Virus record (IMG/VR): IMGVR_UViG_3300031885_000088
Location: 1-27,693 of that record
Length of the DNA: 27,693 bases
Direction: 5' to 3' (one strand)
From: a virus
In this document: in pieces, positions 20,375-27,693 of the stretch
How the letters are laid out: each line of letters opens with the position of its first letter
Position numbering within the stretch: the stretch's first letter is position 1
The notes under the pieces: model-generated
Database searches by the model: none
Told to the model about the DNA's origin: nothing
Seen by the model: the letters and a program-made list of their open reading frames with translations, nothing else
Program-made: the position numbers and the translations under genes

Positions 20375-21247
20375 TTAAGCGCTTACTGAGAATTGCTCAA
20401 TCTTCATCGCCGCAAGTTTGTTTCCTGCAAGGTCTTTAAGACCTGTAGTTACAATCGCCTGCATTGACTCCAAAGTTGTCCAAACTGCATCAGGAGTAAA
20501 CGTAATCGTTTTAGCTGTTGGGCTATAAACAATACTGCCTGCTACCAATGCCGCAGATGCCGGAGTCGTTATGTTTATAATTGAAACCGTATCACCATAA
20601 ACAATACTGTTCTCGTCCATTTGATTGGTTTCCGTTATCGTCCAGACTACAATTCCTTTTGTAGCTTTTGTGACAGTCCCGCCATCTGTCGGTGTTGAAA
20701 GAGCAATCGTTGGAGGCGTTGTATCTAATCCAGTATCTTCTATATTGCCAAATCTCTGCTCTGCTGTTTTAGCCACATCCTCAAGCACATGAAATGAAAC
20801 ATCAATAAGCGTTTCACCGTCTTTTTTATAAGCGTGATTGCTTTTCCCATCTGGAACACATTTCCATAATGTATATTTTCTAGTCCCTGCATCAGGAGAA
20901 TTGACATTTACAAATAATGTTCTTTCCGTATTACTTGTTTTACCTCCCAGATAAAAAATATCACTTGATACTGCTGTGGTTGGATAACCGAAAGCAACCG
21001 CAAGATTTTCTAAAGACGCTTCTGAAAATGTTAATTTGATTTTCATGCTTTCTTTAGTAGTTTTTCTGGCTATTGCCCCCATAGCTTGATCTACAAATAT
21101 TAAAAGCTCGTCCTCGTCGTGTTCAAACTGAACTCCGCCTTTAATGAAACCAACATCAACTGCTGCCGCTTCTAAGTCTCCATAATTCCCTACCTTCAAA
21201 GTATTTAAACTTTGAAGTCCTACAACTACATTATCTTTGTCGCCCAT
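20375..21247 (-). CDS. Major tail protein with C-terminal SbsA Ig-like domain
   Basis: The 290-residue protein has a tail-tube-type N-terminal domain (about 1-165, with GDLEAAAVDVGFIKGGVQFE and KTTKESMKIKLTFSEASLEN). Its C-terminal domain, about 172-290, starts at DTTPPTIALSTPTDGGTV and ends TGLKDLAGNKLA, a strong match to the SbsA Ig-like (Big_5) pattern. Ig-like extensions on tube proteins are known in siphoviruses and would project from the tail surface, where they may bind sugars or cell surfaces. RBS AAGGAGATTATTAAA is strong. The place between tail terminator and chaperone genes is normal. Confidence 0.85.
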   Translation of the reverse strand: MGDKDNVVVGLQSLNTLKVGNYGDLEAAAVDVGFIKGGVQFEHDEDELLIFVDQAMGAIARKTTKESMKIKLTFSEASLENLAVAFGYPTTAVSSDIFYLGGKTSNTERTLFVNVNSPDAGTRKYTLWKCVPDGKSNHAYKKDGETLIDVSFHVLEDVAKTAEQRFGNIEDTGLDTTPPTIALSTPTDGGTVTKATKGIVVWTITETNQMDENSIVYGDTVSIINITTPASAALVAGSIVYSPTAKTITFTPDAVWTTLESMQAIVTTGLKDLAGNKLAAMKIEQFSVSA

Positions 21248-21262
21248 TTTAATAATCTCCTT

Positions 21263-21664
21263 TTATTTCATTTTGAATTTGAAGATAAACGAAACCATAC
21301 GATTATGATACCGTGTATCTTCTTCATATTGGTCATACCCACCTATTTGCTTACTGTAATAAATATATGCGCCTGTCGAGGCAATAGCTTTTGTGTCTTG
21401 CAAATCCAATAATACCGATAACCTTTTTAAAATATTGGTTGCAATCTCATAAGTTGAAGCGATAATATTAAATTGTAACGTTTCGTCTGATAATATTTCG
21501 TCAACAGAACCACCTGAATTAATTGACTTATAAATTACATACGGAACAGTTGCCCCTTCCTTTGCTTTTGATGGATAAATCTTTTTATCACCAACAATCC
21601 CAGACAAAAGAGTCTGTAAAGTTTCATCGCTTGAAACATAACTATAAATTTCGTTTGTTATCAT
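21263..21664 (-). CDS. Tail terminator (DUF3168-like)
   Basis: The 133-residue protein begins MITNEIYSYVSSDETLQTLL, followed by KIYPSKAKEGATVPYVIYKS, the typical N-terminal pattern of DUF3168 proteins (related to the lambda gpU/tail completion group), which cap the tube and join it to the head. The rest has LQFNIIASTYEIATNILKRL and a beta-rich end (HNRMVSFIFKFKMK). Its start overlaps the gp10-like stop (ATGA). Confidence 0.8.
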   Translation of the reverse strand: MITNEIYSYVSSDETLQTLLSGIVGDKKIYPSKAKEGATVPYVIYKSINSGGSVDEILSDETLQFNIIASTYEIATNILKRLSVLLDLQDTKAIASTGAYIYYSKQIGGYDQYEEDTRYHNRMVSFIFKFKMK

Positions 21665-22110
21665 TTTGTTTTGAAAATATTTTTAATTCGTTCTGTCAAT
21701 TCGTGCATATATTTATTAACCATTGGTTGAAGAAATGGTCTTGCTGACATTTTAGAAGTGCCTAATTCCAATGCTTCCGCATATTTTACCTCGCCGCCTC
21801 CACGAATAGCACCTATTTTAAGCGTTATTTCCTTTCCGAGCATAGGTTTTGATACTTCGTATCCTATAGAAGCCCTTAAATTTCCTGTTCGCAATCGTGG
21901 CGGCTCTCCTGCGGAGGACGGTTCATATAATTTGCCTCCTCTTGGGCCGATACCGGTCCTAGCGGACAACGAAACGCTTTGTTTTATATCGCCTTCAAGT
22001 TTTATTCCAGCAATAGTAAACACTTTTATTAATGCTTCCTGTTTTTTTACAGTAAACTCTTTAACAAATTTCTGAAATTCTGGTATTCCTTTAAGTGATA
22101 TTGAAATCAT
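21661..22110 (-). CDS. HK97-gp10-like head-tail protein
   Basis: The 149-residue protein contains AGEPPRLRTGNLRASIGYE, then KYAEALELGTSKMSARPFLQ, the hallmark of the HK97 gp10-like family of head-tail junction/neck proteins. The N-terminal helix has KEFTVKKQEALIKVF. Its start overlaps the previous stop by one base (TAATG), and its stop overlaps the next start by ATGA. Confidence 0.88.
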   Translation of the reverse strand: MISISLKGIPEFQKFVKEFTVKKQEALIKVFTIAGIKLEGDIKQSVSLSARTGIGPRGGKLYEPSSAGEPPRLRTGNLRASIGYEVSKPMLGKEITLKIGAIRGGGEVKYAEALELGTSKMSARPFLQPMVNKYMHELTERIKNIFKTK

Positions 22111-22439
22111 TATTGTTGCACCCGTTCAACTATAATTTTAGTAAACCTTTCACGCCCGCCCATATCTTCAACCCCTAATATCGTATAAGTATTTCCGTCT
22201 ATAATTAATCTGTTTGTAGTTGGATTTACGGTTAAAGTTATTGCATAAACTTTATGAGTAGCTTTAGAATAAATATCCACGTCACTAAAAACTTTATCCC
22301 CTCCACGAGGTTGCAAGGCACAGGCAATTCCAGTGGTAGTATTTGCCCATGTAGGCGTTGTTTCGCCTGTATCAGTATCAAATACATTCGTTAAAGTCTG
22401 CAACGTCATTGTTTTATTTAATTTATCTAAAAAACTCAT
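22110..22439 (-). CDS. Head-tail joining protein
   Basis: The 109-residue beta-rich protein has the features of the phage head-tail joining family (SPP1 gp16-like stoppers): LNKTMTLQTLT, DTGETTPTWANTTTGIACALQPRGG, TNRLIIDGNTYTILGVEDMG and KIIVERVQQ at the end. It sits between the gp6-like connector and the gp10-like gene, the standard order, and its start overlaps the connector stop (ATGA). Confidence 0.85.
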   Translation of the reverse strand: MSFLDKLNKTMTLQTLTNVFDTDTGETTPTWANTTTGIACALQPRGGDKVFSDVDIYSKATHKVYAITLTVNPTTNRLIIDGNTYTILGVEDMGGRERFTKIIVERVQQ

Positions 22440-22996
22440 ATTGTTTTATAAGTATCCAATATTAATTTTATATCTTGCGGAATATCCGCGCTTAAATCTT
22501 TGTAAGAAACAGAATAATCTCCAATCTTTTCGTTTGATATGCCTTCCGACTGTCCATTATTATAAAGTATTGAAATCCATTTCCAACACGCAAGCTCTAA
22601 ATCAGATGGCAATGCGCCCTTTGCTCCATATCCTGCGCTATATGTAACTTTAATATGAGCAAATCCTTCTTCTATCCCGCCATCAAATTTAATTAATCCT
22701 GAATTTTTCCCAACATCATAAATTGAAGAACTTTGAACTACATCATCTATTTTTATTGAAGTTAACGTAATAATAGGAAAGTTTTTAATTTTTAAAATTG
22801 TTTGTCCTTCTTCTTCTATGCTGTAAACTTCATCTGTATAAGTTGTTGTTATAAAATCACGTCCGCAATAATTTTTAATTGCCTGCGAAACGCTATCAAC
22901 CAATATATCAAGCAATGAGTCCCAAGTTACAACAGTTATTTTTAAAAATGTTTTTGTTCTGGCTGTGGTAGTTAATGAATTAGTCGCTTCTGCCAT
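22436..22996 (-). CDS. gp6-like head-tail connector
   Basis: The 186-residue protein has the normal features of gp6/gp15-like connectors: an N-terminal helical part (ILVDSVSQAIKNYCGRDFIT), FPIITLTSIKIDDV, then the conserved VTYSAGYG...LPSDLELACWKWI region and the C-terminus GDYSVSYKDLSADIPQDI. These adaptor rings join the portal to the neck. GAGG lies ahead of the start, downstream of a hairpin at 23016-23039. Confidence 0.85.
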   Translation of the reverse strand: MAEATNSLTTTARTKTFLKITVVTWDSLLDILVDSVSQAIKNYCGRDFITTTYTDEVYSIEEEGQTILKIKNFPIITLTSIKIDDVVQSSSIYDVGKNSGLIKFDGGIEEGFAHIKVTYSAGYGAKGALPSDLELACWKWISILYNNGQSEGISNEKIGDYSVSYKDLSADIPQDIKLILDTYKTI

Positions 22997-23015
22997 AATA
23001 AAACCTCAAAATAAT

Positions 23016-23039
23016 TCCTCCCCCGATTAAGAGGGAGGA
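23016..23039 (-). terminator. Hairpin upstream of the connector gene
   Basis: In late RNA, TCCTCCCTC pairs with GGGGGAGGA over nine positions including one U.G, around the loop TTAATC; in + strand RNA one pair would be C.A. A short A/T-rich tract (ATTATTTT) follows in the late direction. It could be a weak terminator or an RNA-processing site separating capsid genes from connector genes. Confidence 0.5.
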
Positions 23040-23055
23040 TTTTATTTAATTTTAA

Positions 23056-23637
23056 TTATCTATAATGCACATTCAAATAAACTGTTGAACCTGCATCTGA
23101 TTTTCTCCAACAAGGAGCAGTTATCGTTAAAGGATTATTAAAATTTTCTGAATAATTCTGAACATGTTTATTATAAGCACCCGACGTTGTAGTCGCATTT
23201 ACAACTACATAAGCATCTGCAGTTATAACAGAAGTTGTCGTGCATAATTTATAGCGAGTAACAACCTGCTCAGCATTTCCCGAATTGAAAATTTCAATCT
23301 TTTCTATTTTATATGCTCCTGTTCCAATTCTGGCTGTTGATAACCAAAGTAATCCATCTACTCCAGTAATACCATAAGTAGAAAGCGCAATCGTGTAATC
23401 TCCGGCTTTTGCATTTACTGCAAATCCAAACATTAGGGCTAAAAATAATATCTTAGCACCCTTCTTTGCGCCATCAACAATTTTATTAGCCAGTTCACAA
23501 CAAGTTGGGCTGTAATCATGATCTTCAACTACAACTATTTTCTTTTCTACAAGCGCTGCCGCTTCTTTATCGTCAAGCTGGATTCTGTTGCCGACGGTAA
23601 ATCCTGCCATTTGCTTTATTATTTTACATAACTTCAT
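23056..23637 (-). CDS. Capsid-region protein with internal signal-like segment (apparent fusion)
   Basis: The 193-residue protein has three parts: a small N-terminal domain (1-58) with KLCKIIKQMAGFTVGNRIQL and KEAAALVEKKIVVVEDHD, like short proteins found after capsid genes; a segment at 60-78 (KGAKILFLALMFGFAVNAKA) that looks exactly like a Sec signal peptide with an AxA site; and a beta-rich, Thr/Ser-rich domain (80-193) ending in LNVHYR. No ATG, GTG or TTG start is visible at the head of the signal segment, so a single fused reading frame is likely. It may be a capsid decoration protein or a fusion of a phage and an exported-protein gene. RBS AAAGGAGATACTCAA is strong. Confidence 0.55.
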   Translation of the reverse strand: MKLCKIIKQMAGFTVGNRIQLDDKEAAALVEKKIVVVEDHDYSPTCCELANKIVDGAKKGAKILFLALMFGFAVNAKAGDYTIALSTYGITGVDGLLWLSTARIGTGAYKIEKIEIFNSGNAEQVVTRYKLCTTTSVITADAYVVVNATTTSGAYNKHVQNYSENFNNPLTITAPCWRKSDAGSTVYLNVHYR

Positions 23638-23666
23638 TTGAGTATCTCCTTTACTTTTTATTTTAC

Positions 23667-23729
23667 GAAGCCATCAGCTTCAAACTGCTCATTGATTTTC
23701 AGGGAGAAAAGGAATTTATCAATGAGCAG
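23667..23729 (-). terminator. Two hairpins just after the major capsid gene
   Basis: In the 115-base gap after the capsid gene, arms at 23685-23696 and 23718-23729 (CTGCTCATTGAT and ATCAATGAGCAG) are exact complements around a 21-base loop, and GAAGC/GCTTC (23667-23671, 23677-23681) make a second small hairpin. A tract GTAAAATAAAAAG follows in the late direction, lacking a clean U-run. This fits partial termination or mRNA protection after a highly expressed gene. Confidence 0.55.
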
Positions 23730-23752
23730 AACTGAAACTTACGACTTATTTA

Positions 23753-24967
23753 TTAAACTAACAAATAAGCAAAACTTGCTCCTCTTGCTACATCAATTGA
23801 AATCCCACGAGTGAATCTCAACCATGTTTGGTCCTGCAAGAATGCATTGGTCGTATCCCCTGCATCGTATGCGTCCTGTGATAATTTCACAGCCATTGAA
23901 TCACGAGGTGAAACATATAGGAATTGTTTGAAATCACCAAACAATATCGGACTTTGAGCACCTGTTCCATAAGTCGCAAGCATATTGTCTGAAACTTCAT
24001 ACGGTCTATTATTTATGGTTGCAGGCTTTCCCATTTCTGGCTTGTTCCAAATATAATTTCCGTTCTTATCTTTTAATTTAATCATTTGTTTTTCTATCAC
24101 AGAAGGAATAACAAATATTGCATTTTTCCGATAGGGAGCAGTCAATGTATAATATAATTCAATTATATCGTCATAATCCATGCTCGCCCCTGCCATTGTC
24201 GCAACATGCGCGCCTGAAGCATACAGAACTCCATTGAATGGATCTGTTAATCCGCTTACATCGCCGACAAATGCAAGTTTATCAAACTCCTGTGCCATTG
24301 CATTGACAACTATTTCAGCTAAAAACTGCGTTAAGTTTATAGCAGAATCTCTTAAAAGTTCATCTGAACTTTTAATTATGCAAGCGCAAACTTTTGCAGT
24401 TTGCGTTAGAGAAGTTGTGAATGTCGGATTACTTGCAGTTTTGGTCTGAGCTTCTCCAGGCCAATAACAAGTTACTCCACCAGATTGAATTGGAAATGTT
24501 CTTTTCCACGTTGACATCGGGATTACTCTGGCGATTTTGAAAATTATGCTTTCAGAATATAACAATTTTATAACTTCATTGTTAAATTCAGTAGGCACAA
24601 GCACTCCGCCAAGTGACCCTGTTCCTTCAATCATTACTGCTTTAACTGACTGCGCTAGTTCGCTTTGAATCCCTTTGCGCATATCAGACATGGCTTGCAG
24701 GAAACCTGCCATATTTCCGAATTTCTTTCCGTATTCTGAAACCCATTTAATTTCAGGTTGCATTCTTCCTGAAAACTTAAATTCCTGCGCTCTTGCAGCT
24801 AATTCTTCGGGAGTTTCAGGGGTAGGCAGAACAATCCTTTGTTCTGGTCTAAGTTTTGCCTGAATATCAGACGAGATTTTGTCAATCTGGTCTTTTGTGA
24901 TGCAATCTTGAAACTTCTTTTCTACCATTTCGCGCATTTCTTTTACTGCTTTCATTAATTCATCCAT
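23753..24967 (-). CDS. HK97-type major capsid protein
   Basis: 404 residues from the ATG at 24967, preceded by GGAAGGTAAATAAA; the longer frame to 25009 has no RBS. The first about 60 residues are coiled coil (MDELMKAVKEMREMVEKKFQ), the delta/scaffold region expected to be removed by the prohead protease. The capsid core starts near MIEGTGSLGGVLVPTEFNNE and has VTCYWPGEAQTKTASNPTF, AMAQEFDKLAFVGD and ILFGDFKQFLYVSPRDSM near the end, all normal for the phage capsid family. The gene next upstream in the operon encodes the protease. Confidence 0.93.
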   Translation of the reverse strand: MDELMKAVKEMREMVEKKFQDCITKDQIDKISSDIQAKLRPEQRIVLPTPETPEELAARAQEFKFSGRMQPEIKWVSEYGKKFGNMAGFLQAMSDMRKGIQSELAQSVKAVMIEGTGSLGGVLVPTEFNNEVIKLLYSESIIFKIARVIPMSTWKRTFPIQSGGVTCYWPGEAQTKTASNPTFTTSLTQTAKVCACIIKSSDELLRDSAINLTQFLAEIVVNAMAQEFDKLAFVGDVSGLTDPFNGVLYASGAHVATMAGASMDYDDIIELYYTLTAPYRKNAIFVIPSVIEKQMIKLKDKNGNYIWNKPEMGKPATINNRPYEVSDNMLATYGTGAQSPILFGDFKQFLYVSPRDSMAVKLSQDAYDAGDTTNAFLQDQTWLRFTRGISIDVARGASFAYLLV

Positions 24968-25018
24968 TTTATTTACCTTCCTATTTTTTAAAATATAACC
25001 ACCATTCACAAATGATAG

Positions 25019-26002
25019 TTAAATCGGTTTTGATAATTCAGCAAATAATGTTTTACTTAATTCTCTGTTTTTTTCTGCTTCAATCCATTTATCTATTTCA
25101 GCTTTAGCATTTAATAATGAAGTTTTAACATTAATATCATTGCTTTCTTTATCCTCAATTACTTTTAATGCTTTTTGCATGGCTGTAGTTAAAGCGTTTG
25201 GGTCTGCTCCAACTCCTACCGGGGATATGTGATAAATTTCTGCAAGCGTAAGAATAGAAGGATTATTTTTATCTTCATAATGCCATCTGCCTGCTATAGA
25301 TAATGCTTTGCCATGTCCCTCAGCGTAAACTGTTCTTGCATGTTTTATAAGTGGCAAATCACTATTTGAAAATACTGCTTTAAATTTTAATCCTATTTCA
25401 TCTTCTGCCACTTCAAGGAATGACCCTGCTATATGGTCAACCTGATTAACATGGTCTAAAAGCATAACAGGATTTTTCTTAAATTCTGTTAATTCATAAA
25501 CAAATCCTCTTTCTTTGGTAGGAATAGGAATATCACCATATCTATCCGCATTATTTTTAGTATTTGCATATCCCTCAATATAAAGCAATCCATCTTTTTC
25601 ATAACTTTTATGTTTTATAATCGGCAATATTTTAATAGCAGGAGCTTCTTTTGAGCCGACACTTCTGGAATAAATTTCTATTCCAAAACCGTCAAATATT
25701 TCATGTGTTTTTATTTCAACTATTCCCTTTGCCATAAATCCCATATATTCAATTAAAGATTTCTCATGCTCTTTGACCCACATTTCAGCTTGCTTTGCTG
25801 TCCATTTCTCTTTATCAAATATAAATGTTTGAATAACTAAGGACTCTGGGTCATGTCCTTCTTCTGGATTTATTAATTTACCTGCAACCGCTTTTATTCC
25901 TTTCGATTTAGAAATTGTTAAAGTTACAAATGTCCCTTCTTTAAATAATTCTGGATTTCTTACTCTTATTCTTATTGAAGTTTCTGTTATGTCAACGGGC
26001 AT
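25019..26002 (-). CDS. HK97-type prohead protease
   Basis: The 327-residue protein contains the family's core at about 125-275: IEGYANTKNNADRYGD, VMLLDHVNQVDHIAGSF with likely catalytic H184, GHGKALSIAGRW with likely nucleophile S236, and EIYHISPVGVGADPNA. The N-terminal 110 residues form an extra domain (TAKQAEMWVKEHEKSL) seen in some phage protease proteins. The C-terminal helix-rich tail probably has a scaffold role. It processes the capsid protein during head assembly. RBS AAAGGAGAATAAA is strong. Confidence 0.92.
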   Translation of the reverse strand: MPVDITETSIRIRVRNPELFKEGTFVTLTISKSKGIKAVAGKLINPEEGHDPESLVIQTFIFDKEKWTAKQAEMWVKEHEKSLIEYMGFMAKGIVEIKTHEIFDGFGIEIYSRSVGSKEAPAIKILPIIKHKSYEKDGLLYIEGYANTKNNADRYGDIPIPTKERGFVYELTEFKKNPVMLLDHVNQVDHIAGSFLEVAEDEIGLKFKAVFSNSDLPLIKHARTVYAEGHGKALSIAGRWHYEDKNNPSILTLAEIYHISPVGVGADPNALTTAMQKALKVIEDKESNDINVKTSLLNAKAEIDKWIEAEKNRELSKTLFAELSKPI

Positions 26003-26013
26003 TTTATTCTCCT

Positions 26014-26280
26014 TTACTGTGCCTGCAAATAATTGTCTATCGCTATTGCTTCTGTTTTTAACTGAGCAGATAATAATTTTATTTTAACCAATAAATCTAA
26101 TATTTGTTGTTCAGTCATATCCTGAACAATATCAGTTTGATCTATTCCATCATTGCTATACGTATTTATTTTAAAATCATTTATCGCTAAATTAGAAAAT
26201 CTGCTTAATTTTCCAATCAATATGCTTATTGCATCTATGCGTCCATTTATAATATTTAATTCATCTTTAGTCATTGTCAT
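26014..26280 (-). CDS. Small helical protein before the protease
   Basis: 88 residues from the ATG at 26280, preceded by AAAAGGAGAAATAAAAAA; the longer frame (to 26322) lacks an RBS and overlaps the previous gene. It is mostly helical (KDELNIINGRIDAISILIGK, EQQILDLLVKIKLLSAQLKT), suggesting a two-helix coiled coil. By position it may assist head assembly. Family not recognised. Confidence 0.55.
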   Translation of the reverse strand: MTMTKDELNIINGRIDAISILIGKLSRFSNLAINDFKINTYSNDGIDQTDIVQDMTEQQILDLLVKIKLLSAQLKTEAIAIDNYLQAQ

Positions 26281-26296
26281 TTTTTTATTTCTCCTT

Positions 26297-27028
26297 TTAA
26301 TTACACGCAGTAGTCTTAGCACTTAAATCTGAAAAATTACCTACTGCAATTCCTGTGCTGATACATATATTTGAGATTGTGCAATTTGAACAATAATATT
26401 GTTCTCCAACTTCAACAGGGTCTATCGCAAATATTTCTGCCTTCGTTCTGGAATAAATAGCAAACGCTCCGCCTTCAATTTTTAATTTCTGCAAAGGACT
26501 CCCTGTCCCTATCCCTACCATTCCATTTGATTTTACACACATAGTGCCATCTGCTACTGTAAAAAGACAGGATGGTGAAGTTGAAGAAATGCCTACATTT
26601 CCTCCTGATTTTAACGTTAAACGATTACCCGCTGGCGTTGTATAATCATAAAATAATAAATCATACGCCCCCGAGCGCTGTATCAACCAACGATTAACGA
26701 TGTCTGGCATATAGATATTTGCGGACTGACCCGTTCCAGATTGTATGCGCATTGAAGGAACAATATTTTTTATGTGCAAATCCATATTCGGCGTATTTGT
26801 CCCTATTCCAACCATTCCATTTTTAATTACAAAAGTAGAATTACCTACACTGAACTCTGAACCCTGTATCGTTTCCGTTCCCGTTACAATAAAATCTTGA
26901 ACTTGCAAATCACCTGTAATTATGCCGTCTGTCTTTTTTACATATTGGCCGCTTGTATTCCAAAGTTGCGAATATAAATTGCTATTTAAAAAAATAAACA
27001 AAAATAATAATATAAATATATTTTTCAT
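26297..27028 (-). CDS. Fibre-like protein with signal peptide and GIGT repeats
   Basis: The 243-residue protein has a strong signal peptide (MKNIFILLFLFIFLNSNLYS, likely cut before QLW), then TDGIITGDLQVQDFIVTG, and repeated GMVGIGT.(T/S)P segments (GMVGIGTNTP, GNVGISSTSP, GMVGIGTGSP), a pattern common in phage and bacterial fibre/adhesin proteins with peptidase-tail-spike-like regions. The C-terminus has several Cys (YYCSNCTISNICIS). It lies among head genes between a decoration-like protein and the protease. It could be a head fibre or an exported surface protein. RBS CGAGGTATGAATAA. Confidence 0.6.
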   Translation of the reverse strand: MKNIFILLFLFIFLNSNLYSQLWNTSGQYVKKTDGIITGDLQVQDFIVTGTETIQGSEFSVGNSTFVIKNGMVGIGTNTPNMDLHIKNIVPSMRIQSGTGQSANIYMPDIVNRWLIQRSGAYDLLFYDYTTPAGNRLTLKSGGNVGISSTSPSCLFTVADGTMCVKSNGMVGIGTGSPLQKLKIEGGAFAIYSRTKAEIFAIDPVEVGEQYYCSNCTISNICISTGIAVGNFSDLSAKTTACN

Positions 27029-27358
27029 TTATTCATACCTCGCATAACTAACTTTAATAGAAGCAGAACCGCTTACCGCTATTGCTAGAAATCTTTCTAG
27101 GTTCGTTTGCCCTTCAATTTCAATAACCCCATCAGCCAAAACTTGATGACCGACCGTTGTAGTAGGATTTCCTCCGTCCAGTCTGTAACGAATATCAGCT
27201 CCTTCAACAGTTATCCAAGTTCGGATAGCTTTAGCTTTTCCTGCAACCGCTAATTTTGAAGCTGTAAAACCGATAGCAACACCTGCAACAGTAATCGCTT
27301 CATAATCATAAACTTTTAATTCTTTACCAAAATAATATCCGTATTGTGATTCAAGCAT
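27029..27358 (-). CDS. Head decoration-like protein
   Basis: The 109-residue beta-rich protein has ADIRYRLDGGNPTTTVGHQV, then LADGVIEIEGQTNLERFLAI and a final KVSYARYE. I recall this pattern from small phage head/decoration proteins located between minor head and protease genes. RBS AAAGGAGAATAATAAA is strong. The family name is uncertain. Confidence 0.6.
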   Translation of the reverse strand: MLESQYGYYFGKELKVYDYEAITVAGVAIGFTASKLAVAGKAKAIRTWITVEGADIRYRLDGGNPTTTVGHQVLADGVIEIEGQTNLERFLAIAVSGSASIKVSYARYE

Positions 27359-27362
27359 TTTA

Positions 27363-27693
27363 TTATTCTCCTTTTTTAACTACTGGAAAAATAGTGCATC
27401 TGCAATTTATGTCCTCGCCTGCTACTCCCAACTGGCAGGGAGCAGGGCCCTCGCCATCACCTACAATAAAATTCTCATCAACTGGAATGGGATTACCATT
27501 AGGGCCGTATTCAATTCCTGCCTCAATATGGCTTTCTCTTGTATAATTATCAATAGTCGCCAACCAACCTTTAAATTCAACTAATGGCTCATCCCGATAA
27601 ACTTCTAAGCTTGACTCATTTAATGCCGCCATTGTTTCAGTCTGCGCTATTCTATCAGACCTATAATCTTTTTCTATGTCAAAAAAATCTGCA
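27363..27693 (-). CDS. Mu-F/SPP1-gp7-like head morphogenesis protein (partial)
   Basis: Only the C-terminal part (about 109 residues) lies in the window; the frame stays open to the right edge, so the ATG at 27632 is internal. The sequence DYRSDRIAQTETMAALNE is the conserved IARTE-type helix of the Mu gpF/SPP1 gp7 family, and the end has PCQLGVAGEDINCRCTIFPV with the family's NCRC motif. These proteins are minor head proteins linked to the portal. The portal and terminase are expected beyond the edge. Confidence 0.85.
   Translation of the reverse strand, partial: ADFFDIEKDYRSDRIAQTETMAALNESSLEVYRDEPLVEFKGWLATIDNYTRESHIEAGIEYGPNGNPIPVDENFIVGDGEGPAPCQLGVAGEDINCRCTIFPVVKKGE

Noticed and set aside
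1-27693. Stop codon reassignment
   Set aside because: Genes in both blocks end at TAA, TAG and TGA in expected places, and recognised families have normal lengths.

Overview
The window is part of the genome of a tailed phage or prophage with siphovirus-type genes. It is AT-rich, and strong AGGAG-type ribosome binding sites precede most genes. Two opposed blocks meet at about 8.5 kb. The + strand block (5-8535) carries early/recombination genes and small accessory genes. The - strand block (8494-27693, read right to left) carries head, connector, tail, fibre and lysis genes. Terminase and portal would lie beyond the right edge. Integrase, repressor and replication genes are not in the window, so the lifestyle cannot be decided. 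The host is uncertain. Several gene products have Sec-type signal peptides, which fits a low-GC bacterium, possibly a diderm, but nothing here names it.

+ strand block. A pentapeptide-repeat protein encoded by a 15-bp tandem array is followed by a recombination module: a RecT/Bet annealase, a RecB-like PD-(D/E)XK nuclease and a coiled-coil protein. A sigma70-like promoter overlapping a long inverted repeat (2919-2969) starts a run of very small genes, several Cys-rich. Next come a DUF6745-type protein carrying a 12-bp/tetrapeptide array, a small conserved phage protein whose 3' end has been invaded by an HNH endonuclease gene, a second HNH gene, a VRR-NUC nuclease and an unknown protein. The block ends tail-to-tail with the late block, overlapping it by 42 bp.

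- strand block in transcription order. Mu-F/SPP1-gp7-like head morphogenesis protein (partial), decoration-like protein, signal-peptide fibre-like protein, small coiled coil, HK97 prohead protease, HK97 major capsid protein, a fused capsid-region protein with an internal signal-like segment, gp6-like connector, head-tail joining protein, HK97-gp10-like protein, DUF3168 tail terminator, major tail protein with a C-terminal SbsA Ig-like domain, tail chaperones G and G-T (apparent -1 frameshift), tape measure, distal tail and tail-tip proteins (the latter with an apparent inserted lectin-like domain), signal-peptide fibre-like protein and a 12-blade Kelch-type fibre. The lysis region follows: an XhlA-like membrane protein, a CHAP-like cysteine peptidase (likely endolysin), a TM protein and small exported or overlapping genes.

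The most notable signals are: the HNH insertion that seems to have kept the displaced target-gene tail fused to its own C-terminus while providing a replacement tail; the two homogeneous in-frame tandem arrays in one operon; the signal peptides on fibre-like genes inside the virion operon; the hairpins after the major capsid and major tail genes, two of which pair fully only in the late-strand RNA; and the promoter/operator palindrome. No complete new defence or mobile system can be demonstrated from the sequence alone.
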